This document shows, piece by piece, positions 1 to 13,800 of a stretch of DNA of 64,000 nucleotides. The translations under genes were made by a program, and so were the position numbers. The stretch spans positions 8,957,501 through 9,021,500 of the forward strand of contig NC_092579.1 in assembly GCF_037975245.1 (NCBI RefSeq), given 5' to 3'. The notes under the pieces are model-generated. The model saw nothing but the letters and a program-made list of their open reading frames with translations, was not told where the DNA came from and did no database searches. The number at the start of each line of letters is the position of its first letter. Position 1 is the first letter of the stretch. This DNA is from Apostichopus japonicus. Lineage: Eukaryota; Echinodermata; Holothuroidea; Aspidochirotida; Stichopodidae.

Positions 1-646
1 ATGGTATGATCGATCGTGTCAAACGCCTTGTGTCAAACGTCAAACGCCCGATTTATGATAACCCTACTACTATTTGAATTTATGTTTGCTATCACCAAAA
101 TGCACATGGCTTAATCAGTTTGTACTGTGAAGAAAAGACAACGTTAATCGGTATAAACTGAAGTGTGTTATAACACCGTAACACGTGTTAGACCTGTCAG
201 CAGATGCTACTGTGGGAAAAATTACTAACGGACGAATTCATTACTCAAAGGTTGTCTCAAGTCATGACTCGTTGGAGTCTAAACAAATGTCCCTATGTTT
301 GTTATTAAAGATGGTTCTTGTAATTAAGTGTCCTCCACTTAAAATGCGGACGAAATTATTGCCGAAACCTTTAGAGTGGTCTAGTTAGTCCAGACAATCA
401 TTATGCATAGGATTGTGTGTTTACTATTTTCTGTTTGTAAGTCCTTCGAAGTAATAACTGGTCACAAATGTACCACATGTAAAGGAATTATTACAACACA
501 TCAGTTTTAACTGATTAACGGGTACTCACCGTTACTAGTTTTAAACTGATAAAGCCAGGATAATCGGGTGGTGCTGTACAATGTGAACAATATGCAGACA
601 AAGTGACATGACGTTTTCTTATTTGTTTGTTCTTCAATTCTGACAG
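1..646. other. Probable intron upstream of kinase exons
   Basis: No kinase N-lobe motif or other convincing exon is visible. The first recognisable exon starts at 647 in mid-codon, so upstream exons of the receptor tyrosine kinase must lie outside the window and this stretch is probably an intron. The short open frame at 185-388 has no recognisable domain. Confidence 0.5.
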
Positions 647-2381
647 ACCCATATACAAGAAAACGTTTCTTTCACGGGGATCTTGCTGCTCGTAACGTAC
701 TCGTTGGTGAAGGACTGACGATAAAAATAGCTGATTTTGGACTCGCCGATGACATTTACACGAGAGGATATAAAAGGAGAGCTACCGAACAGAAAATACC
801 GGTGAAATGGTGCAGTCTGGAAACGATCCTGAATGGAATATGTAGCTCAGAAGGAGACTCGTATGTAACCAAATATAATTCCTTTGTATAAAAACCGTCT
901 TTCACTGTGGTAAAATATTTCATCATCTTACAAATATATGAGAGAACCTCCCACGATATTGAACAGAATTTGGCAAATGTGTAAAATATGAAAATTAAAT
1001 TATGAACGATGTGATTCCACAAATTATGACACTGATGAATAAGAAGGAAATATAATGAGTTTTCTGAAGTCATCTTCTTATTTGACGCAATCATTACAAG
1101 CTTGACAATATTTCGTCAGCAGTTATAAACTAATGAACATATAAATCCTAATTCACATGCTATTGTCAAACTTATTTTATTTAGTAATAGGTCTATGATT
1201 TCGTCGTATGTTCTGTTTAACTTAGATGGTCCTTTGGAGTACTGCTGTATGAGATTTTCACACTCGGTGGTACTCCTTATCCTGGTATCGCACCGCGGTT
1301 ATTAGTCAGTCAACTGAAAAACGGCTACCGCATGGAACAACCGGGAAGTTGTCCTGATGATATGTAAGTATACAGAAGCAGTTCTAGAAAGAGAATCCAA
1401 TTCTCCCTCCTTGACCTAATTGGTTAGAACGTGTGGTTCAAACAAACATATACATGCCATTATCTGACCGTAATTATGTCAAGCTAAGTTATTAAGTTTA
1501 CTATGATCGCGGACGGGTTCTGCGAATCTTACGCAAATTATGGTTTATTTTGAAACAGCCTGTTGACATCGCAGTCACCAGAGCGTATAACACTATATTA
1601 TCATTCAACAGCATGAGTACGAGAAAAGTTGGAATAGTGATGTGAGTACGCGTACGAGTGCAAGACTCTATAAGCGTGAGAACGAGTACTAGTGTGTATT
1701 GGTATCTATCTATACTATATCCCCTAATGATAACAATCCGAACAAAAAGTCGAATACGATGATATAGAATGCAAGGACGAGTCAGTTACTACATTACGTG
1801 TCACCATTCTCACATGTGAAACGTAGATGGCTCGCATCTTTTGTATTATGATATAGTATGGCAATGACGTTTCGCCAAAATTTGGTGGTAATGATAAAAT
1901 AATTATTACTCATAGTACTTTCATTCTCATGAAACATTCCTTATCCTATAACTTGCAGTTACGATTTAATGAAACGGTGTTGGCAGGAAGCACCACACAG
2001 CAGGCCAAGATTTGAACACATGTTTGAAGAGATAGGAGACATGTTAATGAAGAGATCCGATTACGTCGAATTCGACGGTGAAGAATTCCTTCAGGTAAAT
2101 ACCACGATCCGATCATAATTGCGGGATTTGTCGTCAAATGGTTCAGTCAAAAAACCTGTCACTGTGCATTCAGTAGTAATATTGTAATTTGCTTTTGTCT
2201 CTCTCGTTTTTAGAACGAAAAATTACTGGAACTAGAAAGGAGAGGTTCAACATCGCTGAATGACTACCATATCACAAAACTGGCTCCCATTCTTGACGAA
2301 GATAGTCAAGTTGATTTTGATGAGCTGCAGGTTGCTTTAAAGAATCCTATGACAAACAAAGAAGACGAACCATCCGTGTGA
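647..2381 (+). CDS. Receptor tyrosine kinase, 3' kinase exons (partial gene)
   Basis: Four exons with matching splice phases are seen: 647-860, 1226-1363, 1959-2094 and 2214-2381 (TGA stop). They encode the kinase domain from the catalytic loop onward and a C-terminal tail. Visible motifs are [23 protein letters not shown] with activation-loop tyrosines, [14 protein letters not shown] and [12 protein letters not shown]. Such enzymes phosphorylate tyrosines of themselves and of partners at the inner face of the plasma membrane. The HRD arginine is glycine (HGD) and the usual M-A-P/L-E after PVKW reads C-S-L-E. The aspartate and asparagine of the catalytic loop and the DFG motif are kept, so activity is possible. 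The tail of about 55 residues after the kinase fold is acidic and holds one NDYH tyrosine. Acceptors (ctgacag, aacttag, ttgcag, ttttag) and donors (gtatgt, gtaagt, gtaaat) are standard. The N-lobe, membrane helix and ectodomain lie upstream of position 1. The exact subfamily is not assigned. Confidence 0.9.
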
Positions 2382-3050
2382 TTTTAAAACAACAAAAAGA
2401 TCATGGACATAGAAGGCATAGACGCCATCGTGTATTGATATTATTGAAAGTAGACGCGTACTTGTAAAATTGTTAGAAATGGGAATAGATTCTAGAACAT
2501 GATTGATTATCCTTTCGAATGATTGCAGTATACATGCCTCGTGTTACAAATCAACTAAACCCTGCTTTGCAATGTTGGATATGAAGCATCTTTTATTTGT
2601 AAAGAATATCAACTTCTTATCTGACACCACAAACAACTGATAAATCGACAATAGCTACACTTCACTACACAGAAGCTTGTTTATTATATTAGTCAAAAGC
2701 CTACTCATGATAGGTTTTATCAAGTGTGATCAAGTGCTGTTAATATACTTTTATCAGAGTGATTGTTACTTAGAAGAGAACTCTTAAACTTTCTCGGACA
2801 AGAACTATAACCATAAGGCCAAAAACCTCATAACCTCCATGTGGAATGTACCGCATCATTATATATGCCAAGAATTCATGAAAGCTCGCTTGGAGAATGG
2901 AATTGATATTAAAAACCAACCTAATCGATCTTCGGCAAGCTTCGAGACCTATATATAGAAACAAATTTCGACGTTTGGAAAGGTTTGACGGTGCACCGGA
3001 ATATTTGGGGTGAACCACGTTTGTGTCGAGCTCAATAGTTTGCGGACGGC
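2382..3050. other. 3' flank of the kinase gene
   Basis: AT-rich sequence with no convincing coding exon or RNA gene. It presumably holds the 3' UTR of the kinase gene and intergenic DNA. Confidence 0.4.
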
Positions 3051-3670
3051 GCTATAGAGTTATGATATAATGAGTAATGAAACCTTATGATTAAAACGGT
3101 AAAGCCGCTTTACCATGTGCATGTCTCGCATATAAGTCTCAAATCATTAACTGATCTAGCTATAACGTTAGTCCTAACTTACCTTCACAGAAAAAGAAAA
3201 CACGCAATTTTACGGCTAGTGTAAGTACTTTAGTTAGGAGTAAACAATTCTAAAACAAGTTTGTATTTCATTTATTTTAGAAGATTTGACAGTGATTGTT
3301 TGGTCCATATTCCATACGTCTGTGCATGCGATAAACTGGTCACATTCAGTACAGTATCTGATATCGCTATAGAGTAATGATGCAATGAGTAATGAAACCT
3401 TATGATTAAAACGGAAAAGCCGCTTTACCATGTGCATATCTCGCATATTAAGTTTCAAATCATTAACTGATCTAGCTATATCGTTAGTCCTAACTTACCT
3501 TCACCGAAAAAGAAAACACGCAGTTTTACGGTTAGTGTAAAGGATTAAACACTTCTAAAACAAGTTTGTATTTCATTTATTTTAGAAGATTTGACAGTGA
3601 TGGTTTGGTCCATATTCCATACGTCCGTGCATGCGATAAACTGGTCACTTTCAGTACAGTATCTGATATC
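3051..3670. repeat. Tandem duplication, two units of about 315 bp
   Basis: The block starting gctatagagt at 3,051 recurs at 3,366. It runs through matching segments (aaagccgctttaccatgtgc, ggtccatattccatacgtc, cagtacagtatctgatatc) to about 3,670. The copies differ by scattered substitutions and one short indel, so the duplication is local and fairly recent. No coding role is apparent. Confidence 0.85.
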
Positions 3671-4132
3671 GTACTAAGGTTGAAAAACATGATAGCTGTA
3701 ACCATAGCTTCAGTGTCTTTTATTGTTTGGAACGCTAATATTTTCTGTTGATTGAACTTATCGGCGCAGAAGTATTTTGTTACTTTCTAAAAGAAGGCTG
3801 GGCCCAATCAAACCGTGGATGTATACCGAGTTCATTTTTTGATTCGAGTCCGGCTCCAGTTTGTTTTCCTCCTGTTTGAATCAAGTCAAGTTTGGCAAAT
3901 AGAGTCGAGGAAAATCAGAAGTGCGACTCTAGTAGATTCGAACTCTAGGCACTGGCTCGCTGCTAAGACCTACGCAATCGACCAAACACCAATCACATAT
4001 CGTAATACAGTCTATAACATAGAGAAGACAATTTTTCTTGCTAAATGATTCATTTATGTTCTTCAATATATCTGATCTTCGGTAGGGACAACCAAACACG
4101 TATGCTATAGCGTCAGCCTATTCACACAGAGA

Positions 4133-4409
4133 TTACAGTAATAATACAGTAGCTGTAAATCTTGAAGTTTTGTACCACAGTAAATACTGGATTGTGCTGA
4201 CAAATCTGATAAATCGGTAGCATGTGCTATTATGTTTACAGTAAGAACTGAGGATATTTGTAATTCCAACAAATTCCAACAACTGGATTTGTTGGAATTA
4301 CACATATCCTCAGTTCTTACTGTAATCCTAATAGCACATGTTACCGATATATAGCACGTATCAGTTATTATTGTGGTACAAAACTTTAAGATTTACAGTA
4401 GTAATTGTG
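4133..4409. repeat. Long inverted repeat (hairpin-forming)
   Basis: The left arm (about 4,133-4,274) and right arm (about 4,284-4,409) are reverse complements with small indels. Paired blocks include the ctgtaaatctt / aagatttacag ends, the cagtaagaactgagg / cctcagttcttactg block, and ttgtaattccaacaa / ttgttggaattaca at the centre. The loop is only a few bases. It resembles a foldback MITE. No terminal target duplication was recognised. Confidence 0.8.
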
Positions 4410-5642
4410 TTCTCTATGTGTATCGGGTGATAGCGCATACGTTTCGAGTCATACATTATAGACAAGCATATGTCCGTTTGCTCCTTGTTTATAATCGATA
4501 TTTTATAAATATTGTTCAAATTTCAAATATACATCAAGACCACCGACGAAAGTAAGACATTGGCTATTTTAATACCTTAAAATTACGGTATAGATCAACT
4601 CGATTATCGAAATCGAAACTTCTATCCATTAGATTCAAAACGGGACAAAACCTCATTGTTACGTTGGTGCAAACAATTAGACGATTTTCAAAATTTCGTC
4701 CATTTTACTTTTCACCCAATAGTTTACATTTAAAAACATACGTTATCTGTGCACTACCAGCTTAAATACATCGACCGCCCTAACAAACAAAAATGTGGTG
4801 ATCGACTAAGCCTAGAGAACGTGAGAGAACAGTTCTTTTTTGAAAGTAATACGTTTCGATTGAAATAACACAAACGTTATTATAAAGAAAAGAACGACGA
4901 CTCGATCCTTCGAAACGAATTATTTATTTATGTCCGGCGGCGAATGTGCCAACAAATAGTGCCCGTAGTACTCGTACAGTGAATTTTTCAACATGACGAT
5001 AGCTGCCATAAATGAATTTTGTTTGTATATATATATTACCATGCCAGTGTCAGTTTTATATGCTTACTGCTGAAAGACTTACAGTAGATTATCATAAGTA
5101 CAGACTGACTGACTGCGTTAGTTATATAAAAACCCTATGATGACCTACAATACTATTCTCTGTGAAGTAAACGCGGTAAGGGGTATTTCCTAAAATAAAT
5201 ACAATTCGTGAAATGTTTACTTTTGGCATGAAACTGCCAAATATCTGCAAATGCTTCATCTAGGGTTTTGCCCCCCCCCCCTCGAGCCCGGCACAGGGGC
5301 TGTCCTTCTTAACCCATGCACTCACGGTAGATACCAAAGTGGCATTGAAGCTACCCATATCAATGGTAATCTTCTTTAAATATTAAAAGTAATTGTATTT
5401 TATTATCCGTATTAATCTGAGTCTCGCGTTAAATGTATATATGGTATAAGTTGGTATGTGTTACCAAGCTCGCTTACTTGAGGTAGTTACTATTTCAGGT
5501 AGTAACTTGAATCGTTATATTGACAAAGTGATGGTACGCTTAAAAACTTTCATCAAGCCATCTAAATATGTGGGTATTTAGTCGAAGAAAACACATTCAA
5601 GTTGTCTTTACCTTCAGTATAAAGAACAGGATAATAATTTCA

Positions 5643-5688
<46 letters not shown>

Positions 5689-6239
5689 GTGACGTCAAGT
5701 AATTTACAGTTTACAAGAAAGTTTGCACATTGCGGAGGGGAAGTGATATTTTCTATACAAGGTAAGTTTCAGATTGGGTTGTTTGTTCCAGTTGCAGAAT
5801 AGCGTGCAATGTAACACTCTGTTTAGCCATAGCACCGAAGTATATTGATATGTCAGTAGTCCAAGATCTGCCTACTATAGAATTACACAACTTTGCTTAT
5901 ATCTGCAAACGACAATATCTTCGCAGAGAGTCGATCGCAGAGGCCTAAGGGCCAGTGACCCCAACTAGTTCAAATCAAGGGTACAATAAGCCTACACCTT
6001 ACCTGTAATAATTGTTCTTCGTATATCAAACATAATACGCAATCCTTGGATTACAAAGGGATATTCTAACTTCAATTAAAAGAAACAATAAACTTTTGTA
6101 GAAATCTTTAAACCACCCAAAAAGTCACAAATAAACAGAAGCCTACCCAGATATCGAAACAGATTGCTTCATGTTCTTAGAATAAAATATAAAAAATTAT
6201 TTCACTGAAAAACTCTCTAATAGACTCCCATCTATACAA
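4410..6239. other. Intergenic AT-rich DNA
   Basis: No supported gene. It contains a (TA)n microsatellite at about 5,649-5,682 and a short C-run at about 5,271-5,281. Confidence 0.5.
5649..5682. repeat. (TA)n microsatellite
   Basis: Uninterrupted TA dinucleotides over about 34 bp. Confidence 0.95.
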
Positions 6240-7680
6240 AATAAAAGTGATAAAAGACATTTTGGAAAATTATCGTCCAATTTCCGTTTCACCACGCTTC
6301 TCTGAAATCCTTGAGCGCCTTATGTTTAATCGTATTCACAACTTCTTGAAAGAAAATAACATCCTATATAACAGACACTATGGTTTCGTCCTGGTCACTC
6401 AACCGAGCTAGCTCTCATTGATGCTGTAAATCTCTCATGCTTTAGATTTAAAAAAAAACTCAGTCGGTATTTTCCTTGACCTTAGTGAGGCGTTTGACAC
6501 AATTAATTACAATTGATTCTCCTAACAAAGCTCTCTTATTATGGTATCAGAGGTACAGCACATTCCTGGTTCAATAGTTACATTTCAAAAAGACATCAGT
6601 TCACCTCGTTTAATCATAATAGCTCTGACCCCATGCAGAAAAATTGTGGAGTACCACAAGGTTTCCATTTTGGAACCACTTCATGTTAATTTTATAAGTC
6701 AATGACATAAATCACATATGCCAGGATACATCAGTACTCTTCTTTGCTGATGATGAAAATATTTTCTTCACGGGAGAAGATGCTAAACTTGTTCAGGATA
6801 AAAAATAATAACGAATAAACCATTTCAATGAATGGTTCAAAGACAATAAAAAATTATCTTTCAATATTAATAAAACAAAGTTTGTTGTATTTGGTATGTG
6901 TAGCAAAAGTAGGATTTAGAGATCTTGAATAATATCGACATCAAAAGAGTCGACAATGCTAAATTTCTGGGAATCACAATTGATTCAAATCATACTTGGC
7001 GAAACCATATTCATTCAATTTCCATAACTGTAGCCAGAGCTGTTGGTAATATTTCAAAAGTTACTAACTATTTAAAACTATTTACGGCGTAATGTCCTTA
7101 GAAATTTTTACAAACACATTAATTCTTCCGCATCTTTCATATTGTTCCACCATTTGGTCGGGCGGCTATTCTTCTGATCGGACTAAACTAAGTCTTACAA
7201 CAGCGAGCTATTCGACATATTGGGAACGCAACTCAGCGTGCGAACACCAGTAACTTATTTTCTTCACTGAATATTATTTTAATTATCAGATCTAATTCCG
7301 AAAAATCTTGCTACTTTTGCTTTTAAAGTATTAACACAAAGGCATGTACCATCTTATTTCAACAGTTTCTTTGAACATAATTATCAGGTGCCCAACTGCA
7401 GAACCAGACAAAACACAAAAATACGTTGTTAATCCTGCAAAACAAACGTTGCCCTATTAAATGTACGAAACCGTTCGATAACTGTTTGGAATTCCCTATC
7501 AGATCATTTGAAATCTACACTTCCACTCTATAAAAACAACTAACTAGGACCCTTGCTCTACCCGTTAAGCCATAAATGTTTTTTAGAGCTCTTCCTTTCA
7601 CAACTCTTTGTATTTTTGTTACTTTATATTTATATTCACATTTTATTAAATTGTGATAAAACAATAAATAAATGAAATGA
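6240..7680 (+). mobile_element. Decayed non-LTR retrotransposon (LINE) reverse transcriptase fragment
   Basis: Translated pieces in shifting frames carry LINE reverse transcriptase hallmarks in the right order: ENYRPISV then FSEILERLMFNRI (from about 6,268), DLSEAFDTIN (about 6,480), NCGVPQGF (about 6,640) and the catalytic FADDEN box (about 6,745). C-terminal pieces follow to about 7,550. The 3' end is AT-rich and finishes in aataaataaatgaaatga near 7,680, like the short-repeat tails of CR1/Jockey-group elements. Several stops and frameshifts interrupt it, so it is dead. The endonuclease domain is missing, consistent with 5' truncation. The clade is not resolved. Confidence 0.85.
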
Positions 7681-7817
7681 ACTGTGGCTCTTCAGACACT
7701 GATATTCTATTTTCTTTTAATATTTTTTAACACATATCACCCACGGATCACAAATCATATTTTCCACACCCATCTCTTTGGTACATCCTTTCTTTTTTTC
7801 TTTTTCTTTTTGTCAAT

Positions 7818-10800
7818 ATGAGACTTAAAGCCAATATGAAGACTTCCTTGATGATAATGTACATCGCCATGATTGTATGCAAATCTGGCGATGCGTTTAC
7901 ACCTGAAATAGGATACCTCGGATGCAAGGATGCAGGTATGTAGTTAGTTCTAAGATGAGCTTTCTATGAAACTGTCACTGAATTGCGTATCAAAGGTCAG
8001 GGCAGTAGCCTTGGTGGAATCCCTAAGATGCAAGTTGAGGAACATCAAGAAATAATTACATTGAATTGTTGATGTATTGCATTGCTGTAGCATGTTGTAT
8101 TTTGGGTGGGTCATTTCTTAAAAGGGGCCATCATGACACAATCTAAGCGGACAACCAGCAATCCGGTTGACGCGTAGTGTAGCAAGATAATTTTTGCCCA
8201 TATTTTTGCTCCCATATTGCCGGAAATGACACTGCCCAGGCTTGTAAGTTGCATCTAAACATTCTTTAGTTTGAGATCAAGGGAAATAAGAAAAAATTCT
8301 TTGCTTTGGTTATTGCTTTACACTGAAGTAAAGATATCAAAGCACGAGTGGGCATTCTGATGTTAGCCTTAGCCTATACATGCTGAGGGGAGGCCATATG
8401 GGAAATTTAGGTGCAAATTCAATGTTAGGCTTGTGCTATCGAGATTTGTTTGACATGTCAAAGCGGGACTTACTAGGGGTGGGGAAGCTTACGGGCTGAA
8501 TGGGTGGGCCATGGAGGGGCCTGGACGGCCGCGTACCCCTAGTCAGTATGTTAAAAGGCCCTGACATATACGCATACCGCTAAGTATTCGATCGATTTTG
8601 ATGCTCGTTTTACAACTGAGTTTAATGGTTTGATCCTTAGTTCTTTAAAAAATAGTTGTTCTTGATACTGTGATTGTTCTGATACTACAATTTGGTCGAT
8701 AATATATGATGTTCGATTGCTGTTTATTGTGGTATAGTTGCCAAGCTTTACTCCTAGACTTCGTCTGGTAGTCAACATCAACGGTTCTTGGTTGCTCCAT
8801 AGATTGCTATAGCGGTAACATAATAACAAAATTCATACCGGTACTTAATGAAAAAACATGAAATCATACCAATTAATGGCCATCTGGTTCTCTGACATTT
8901 TTTATATATTCACTGGCCAGCCAGCCCCTTCCGTGGTGACGTATTATTGTACATTGTATTTTCTTATAGCGCTGAACGTATATGTCAGAATTTGTTTCTC
9001 AGACAAAATTTTAATAACTTTAACGAGTTTTAAAAATATCGGTTTTATATTGAAAAGATCCCATACCACCAGACTTGATTCAATTGAGCTATACGACCCT
9101 GAAGGAAGCTGATGGAAACTGGATACTTTTGTACAATATATCCTGGGAACCTCCGTCACAGTATGAAGGTAAGTAACATGGGTACCTCCATCACATGTGT
9201 GCACGTTAGTATCATGGGAACCTCCGCCATAGTATGCATTTAACATGGAGCCTCCAACACAGTATGTTCATAAGTATCAAGTCAGCCCTTACCACAGTAT
9301 CCACATAACTTTCATGTTTCAGTTTGTTATGTAATTTCCCAACCAACATTTTCATACATTTTGATTTCGTCTTTCTTTTTTACCCTTTTTTTTGCTTTGA
9401 ATTCTTGTAATTGCTATTGTCAGTGTAAAAGATTGCACATAAGCCTTTATGGGCACCTCTACCACAGCATGCACGTAATGTATTCTAGAAACCTCTACAA
9501 CAGAATGCACGAACTGTACTCTAGGATCCTCTACCATCGTACTGTGTACTTAAATAGTATGAAAGGTAATAAATCATGACTATATAATTGATGATTCATT
9601 AAGGGCTTTTTATCATTCATCACCTGAAAAGGAAGATTTAAACCTTATTCTTTATTCCATATTCCTTATGAGGAAGTTGGTTGACTTAACATATCGTGTA
9701 AGTGCATGCATTTGTAATAGTATACCATATAAGAAATGTGCTCTTTATGGCAACGAGGTCAATTCTGGGAAAAAAAAGTGAAAAACAAAAGAATGTTCAT
9801 GAGATATGATATTTGCCCAGATCTCTGAGGAAACACAATTAACTTGCGTATAAGAAATATCGTTGAGTGATATGCTTTTATTGAGTTTGATGACGAAATT
9901 GATCTTAATTTGCCCATCGTCAGTGAGATCAATGTTATCGCAATGTGTATTTTAACCTTTGACGATAGAACGTTTGCATCAATTCTCATCACGTACTTGG
10001 TAATGCATAAAATAACTTTTAACAATGCTTGTTTTACAAAATATTTCCCAACTATGGCAACAGCAATATATTACAAAATGGTTATGCTTGTGCGTAATGA
10101 CCACTTCAACAGAGAGTCTGCGATTTTGCTAAAAGAAAATCACTCAGAATATACTGAGGGTTGGAGCACATGTCTTTTTTCCCTTTTTTTTCCGATGTCA
10201 AATAAATATAAAACGTGATGTATGTTTAATGAACGCGGAGAGGCGGTTGTGGCTTGGTTAACGAGGTGAATTATTCACACTCCCAACAAGTGATACATAT
10301 GTAGATTGTCTAAAGGACGCATTGCCCCTTTGAAGTGATTTCTACGCGCGCCTACTACAGATGCGATTTTAATTGATTGCCCTTCCTTCCAGACGGAAAA
10401 TGGCTTAGATGAATATGAATATTGAAACTAGTAAATGTTGTCAATTCGAAAACAACAACTTTATTTATTGTTACTGAAATAGAAGTTTTGTTTTAGAACA
10501 TTAAGTAGGATATTGTTATAGTTTTCCCCCACTAATGTGAAACAAACTTCGCGTTTTGGGTCATTCTTTTGAAGATTAAATTAGAGACTTTCAGAGATGA
10601 ATGAGAATCCATTTAATAGTAAAATCAGTAGTTCATTATTATAGATCAATTTCAATAACTCATAAACACGAATGCCTGATATATTTATTCTAATTCGTGA
10701 TAATTGTTAAAGGAATTGTATGTTATTATTCCAGATATGTCAAAGATTTAAATATAATGCCACCTATTTACAACGTCGTTTGACTGAGAATTAGTTACCC

Positions 10801-13800
10801 GTGCATGCTGCCACTGCAGACTATTTTTGGTAACCTGGAAGCTATCGTATATATAGATACTTTCACCGGTCACTATCATCTTGACCAATTGTAGCAAAAC
10901 AAGTCAATATCAATGTGATTCACCTATAATGTGTCTTTCCCTTCAAGGGTTTTTGACACGGTACCGTGTCCCTACCGTTTATGTTTTCTAACACCAGTCT
11001 ATTATATCCTGTGCATAGATGTGGTATACCTTGCCGATCTCCAAATTGAAACAACTCGTACGAGTCTTAATCCATGGGTTTTCCGAAGTTGTCAAGAAGC
11101 TCTGGGAGCAGCGTTTGCAGACCAAAGCAGCGCAAGGGACAAAGCGTCGGTGAGTTAGGTTGCCGTTAAAACGCATAACTGTATACTTACAATAACCTGC
11201 AGCCATTATATTTACAAACATGGTACTTCTTAGCAATAAATCTACCAGAAGTTTTGGAGGGATCAACATCTTCATCATTATGATTATTATTATTACTATT
11301 GTAATCCTCACTCAATTCGCTTAACGCACTTCGCATATCTACTTTCTGCAAGGAGATATGGTAACTCAATATTACAATGATATGCATTTGCTGGTTGTTA
11401 TTTTACTGGTTGCAATATTTTACAACCAGATGCATATCGTGTATCCTTACTGGATGTTGAACCCAGCTTAAGGCTTGGTTATAATCTGACTGTAATGTCA
11501 CTTCCGGGTATAGACTTAATTACAGTCATCTCATTGTTGTTTGATAAAACATCAAAACCTATATTCAGCTATTTAAGTTATTTTAAAACGAGGAATCGTC
11601 TACATTCCTAGTCACAGCTTATGCCATTGTTTCACAATCTCTGTTTTCCCCTCTTTCTCATGGTTTTTTTCAAACTATGCAGAAATCTGCGACTATTTCA
11701 CGAGAAGCACCTTTCACTCACAATGCTATGTTTCAGGTAAGAAATTTAATGGTGAGAAGCATCACACTGTATGGAAAAAACGTTGTACTTGCTCTTAGAC
11801 ACAATGTTTGGAATGCTTTGCACCTCTTTTGTAATATGATTCAGATTTTTGCTTCTCCCACTTCACTGTTTAAATCAACCAATGCATGGAATGGAATATT
11901 ATTCTATGCCTTTCAATGATCTGTGAAGGCAAACTGACCATTTCAGCTAAGGTGTCTACATAGCGGATAAATTGATAAATCCTTATTACCGCATTGTGTT
12001 ACTGCAATTAAAGATACTCTTGTAATTGTGGGCAGAATTTAAGGCCATTTCTCGTGGTTACTTTAGTTTCTATGTTGACCCTCCCTCCCCCTTCCCCTGG
12101 TTGTATTGTACGGTAGTTAATCATCTTATTTTCACACACAAAATGATCATTATTTACTATTATATATAGCCTATCATGCCTAATCATGATTTAAAACCAT
12201 TCTTCTTTAACGACAAAGTAGGTTTACCCTATTTGAAGATCAGCCTATGTATAAAGTAAAAGCATTAGTCAGAAAATTTTGACAGATTAATCATCTTTAT
12301 AGATAGTTTGGCTGGCATTTGTCTTTAGTTTGTTTGTTTCTAGCTGCACAGATGAAAATACAAACGATTTAAAAAACATACTGTGTCACGTGATGGCTCA
12401 ATCGGTAGTCTGTATTTTCACAGTTACACTACGGAAGGTAAAATATTTCACTTTAAATATTTTAGAATGTTCAGTCCTGTTTTGTATTTTTAACAAGTTG
12501 GGTTACGCTGCAACGTCTGAAGGAATACGTATTCCTATCTCTTCGGTGTCGCAAAAGGAGTTTGAAACCCCTGGTAAGTAAATGTTTCTTACATTCGCCG
12601 CACAATGCCAGACTGACCACGACCCGAGTCAACACGACCGTCGTTACGGGTCGACATCGTGAATATTCGGCACCGTGCGTGTGCTTAAGAATAGCACGGC
12701 CTCAGTCTGGAATACTAAACATTGTAACCTAGAGGTAGTACATTTTCAAGTGACCTGAACGAAGCAAATAGTAGTTTAGAGCACTGATCATTTGCTCGGT
12801 TTGTGGGGTCAGTTATCAGACCATTACAGGCTCTTAACGACAATCAAAAACCGGGTCATGACCAATCGAGTTCACATGGGTCTTAACACCAATCGAAAAA
12901 CCATGGCACGAAGGTCGAATTGAGTCTGGTCGGTGTCAGTCGGGCTGTGAGCGATGGACTTACAAGATGTTATGCTCAAGGGGCGTTCCCCTCAAATCGC
13001 ACACTTATTTTTACGTTTGAGGAGAAATATCATCGAATCATTCTTCCTAACATCATATTGTCGAAAATTAGGTTTGTTTTGATTTCAACAGTTTTTAGTT
13101 TATTCCCCAAAGTAAACAAACATAATATTGTAAAATGATTGGGAATAAATAATTTGAGAAAACACATTTTTTACAAAAAGGATGACTTGAGGTATACTTT
13201 TAGTCTTGATAGGTCAGATTAAAAGAAGAATATTAAGATAAAAGTTCAAACCAATTTCGGTTTTCACGATATTTCAAAATTTGCTTAATGTCTACAATGT
13301 TCCTTTAAGGCTTAATTTGGTGATGAAGTCGGCTCCTTGTGAAGACCTTAATGTTAATGTTAATCCAGTATTTTATGAATTCTAATAACTCATACAAGAA
13401 ATATACTTGTAACTTCATATGAACAATGGAATACCCTTAGATGTCATTCAACGTCATATGGCCTAAGTGGACAAACGTGTAGCACTGTAAACATGGTAAC
13501 TATGGCCGAAGGGACACATAAGTTTTGTGTTGCATCTAACAAGTTGACACTAAAATATGTTTGTTTCCTAGCAGTTTTGTATTGAAGAGTTTTACATGTT
13601 CAGTGGGTCTTGAGTTTCGCATTACATAATGGCCTCGGTGTTATTTCTCAAAACTCAAAACTCAAAAATCAAAACAAAGTATCAAGGAAATACAGCTGCC
13701 TCGACCGATAGCAGTTTTTGCCTCTTATTTCGGACATGTTTGTTCCCGTAATGTCACCATCTCATATGTATTTGCTTATGCAATAAAAAAGACGCCAACA

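Noticed and set aside
9910-10218. 102-residue plus-strand open frame
   Set aside because: AT-rich sequence inside an intron of the receptor model. No domain, no splice context, and an overlapping antisense frame of similar length.
12606-12712. Small element with CCAGACTGA inverted ends
   Set aside because: Only nine bases pair and no target duplication was found. Chance is likely.
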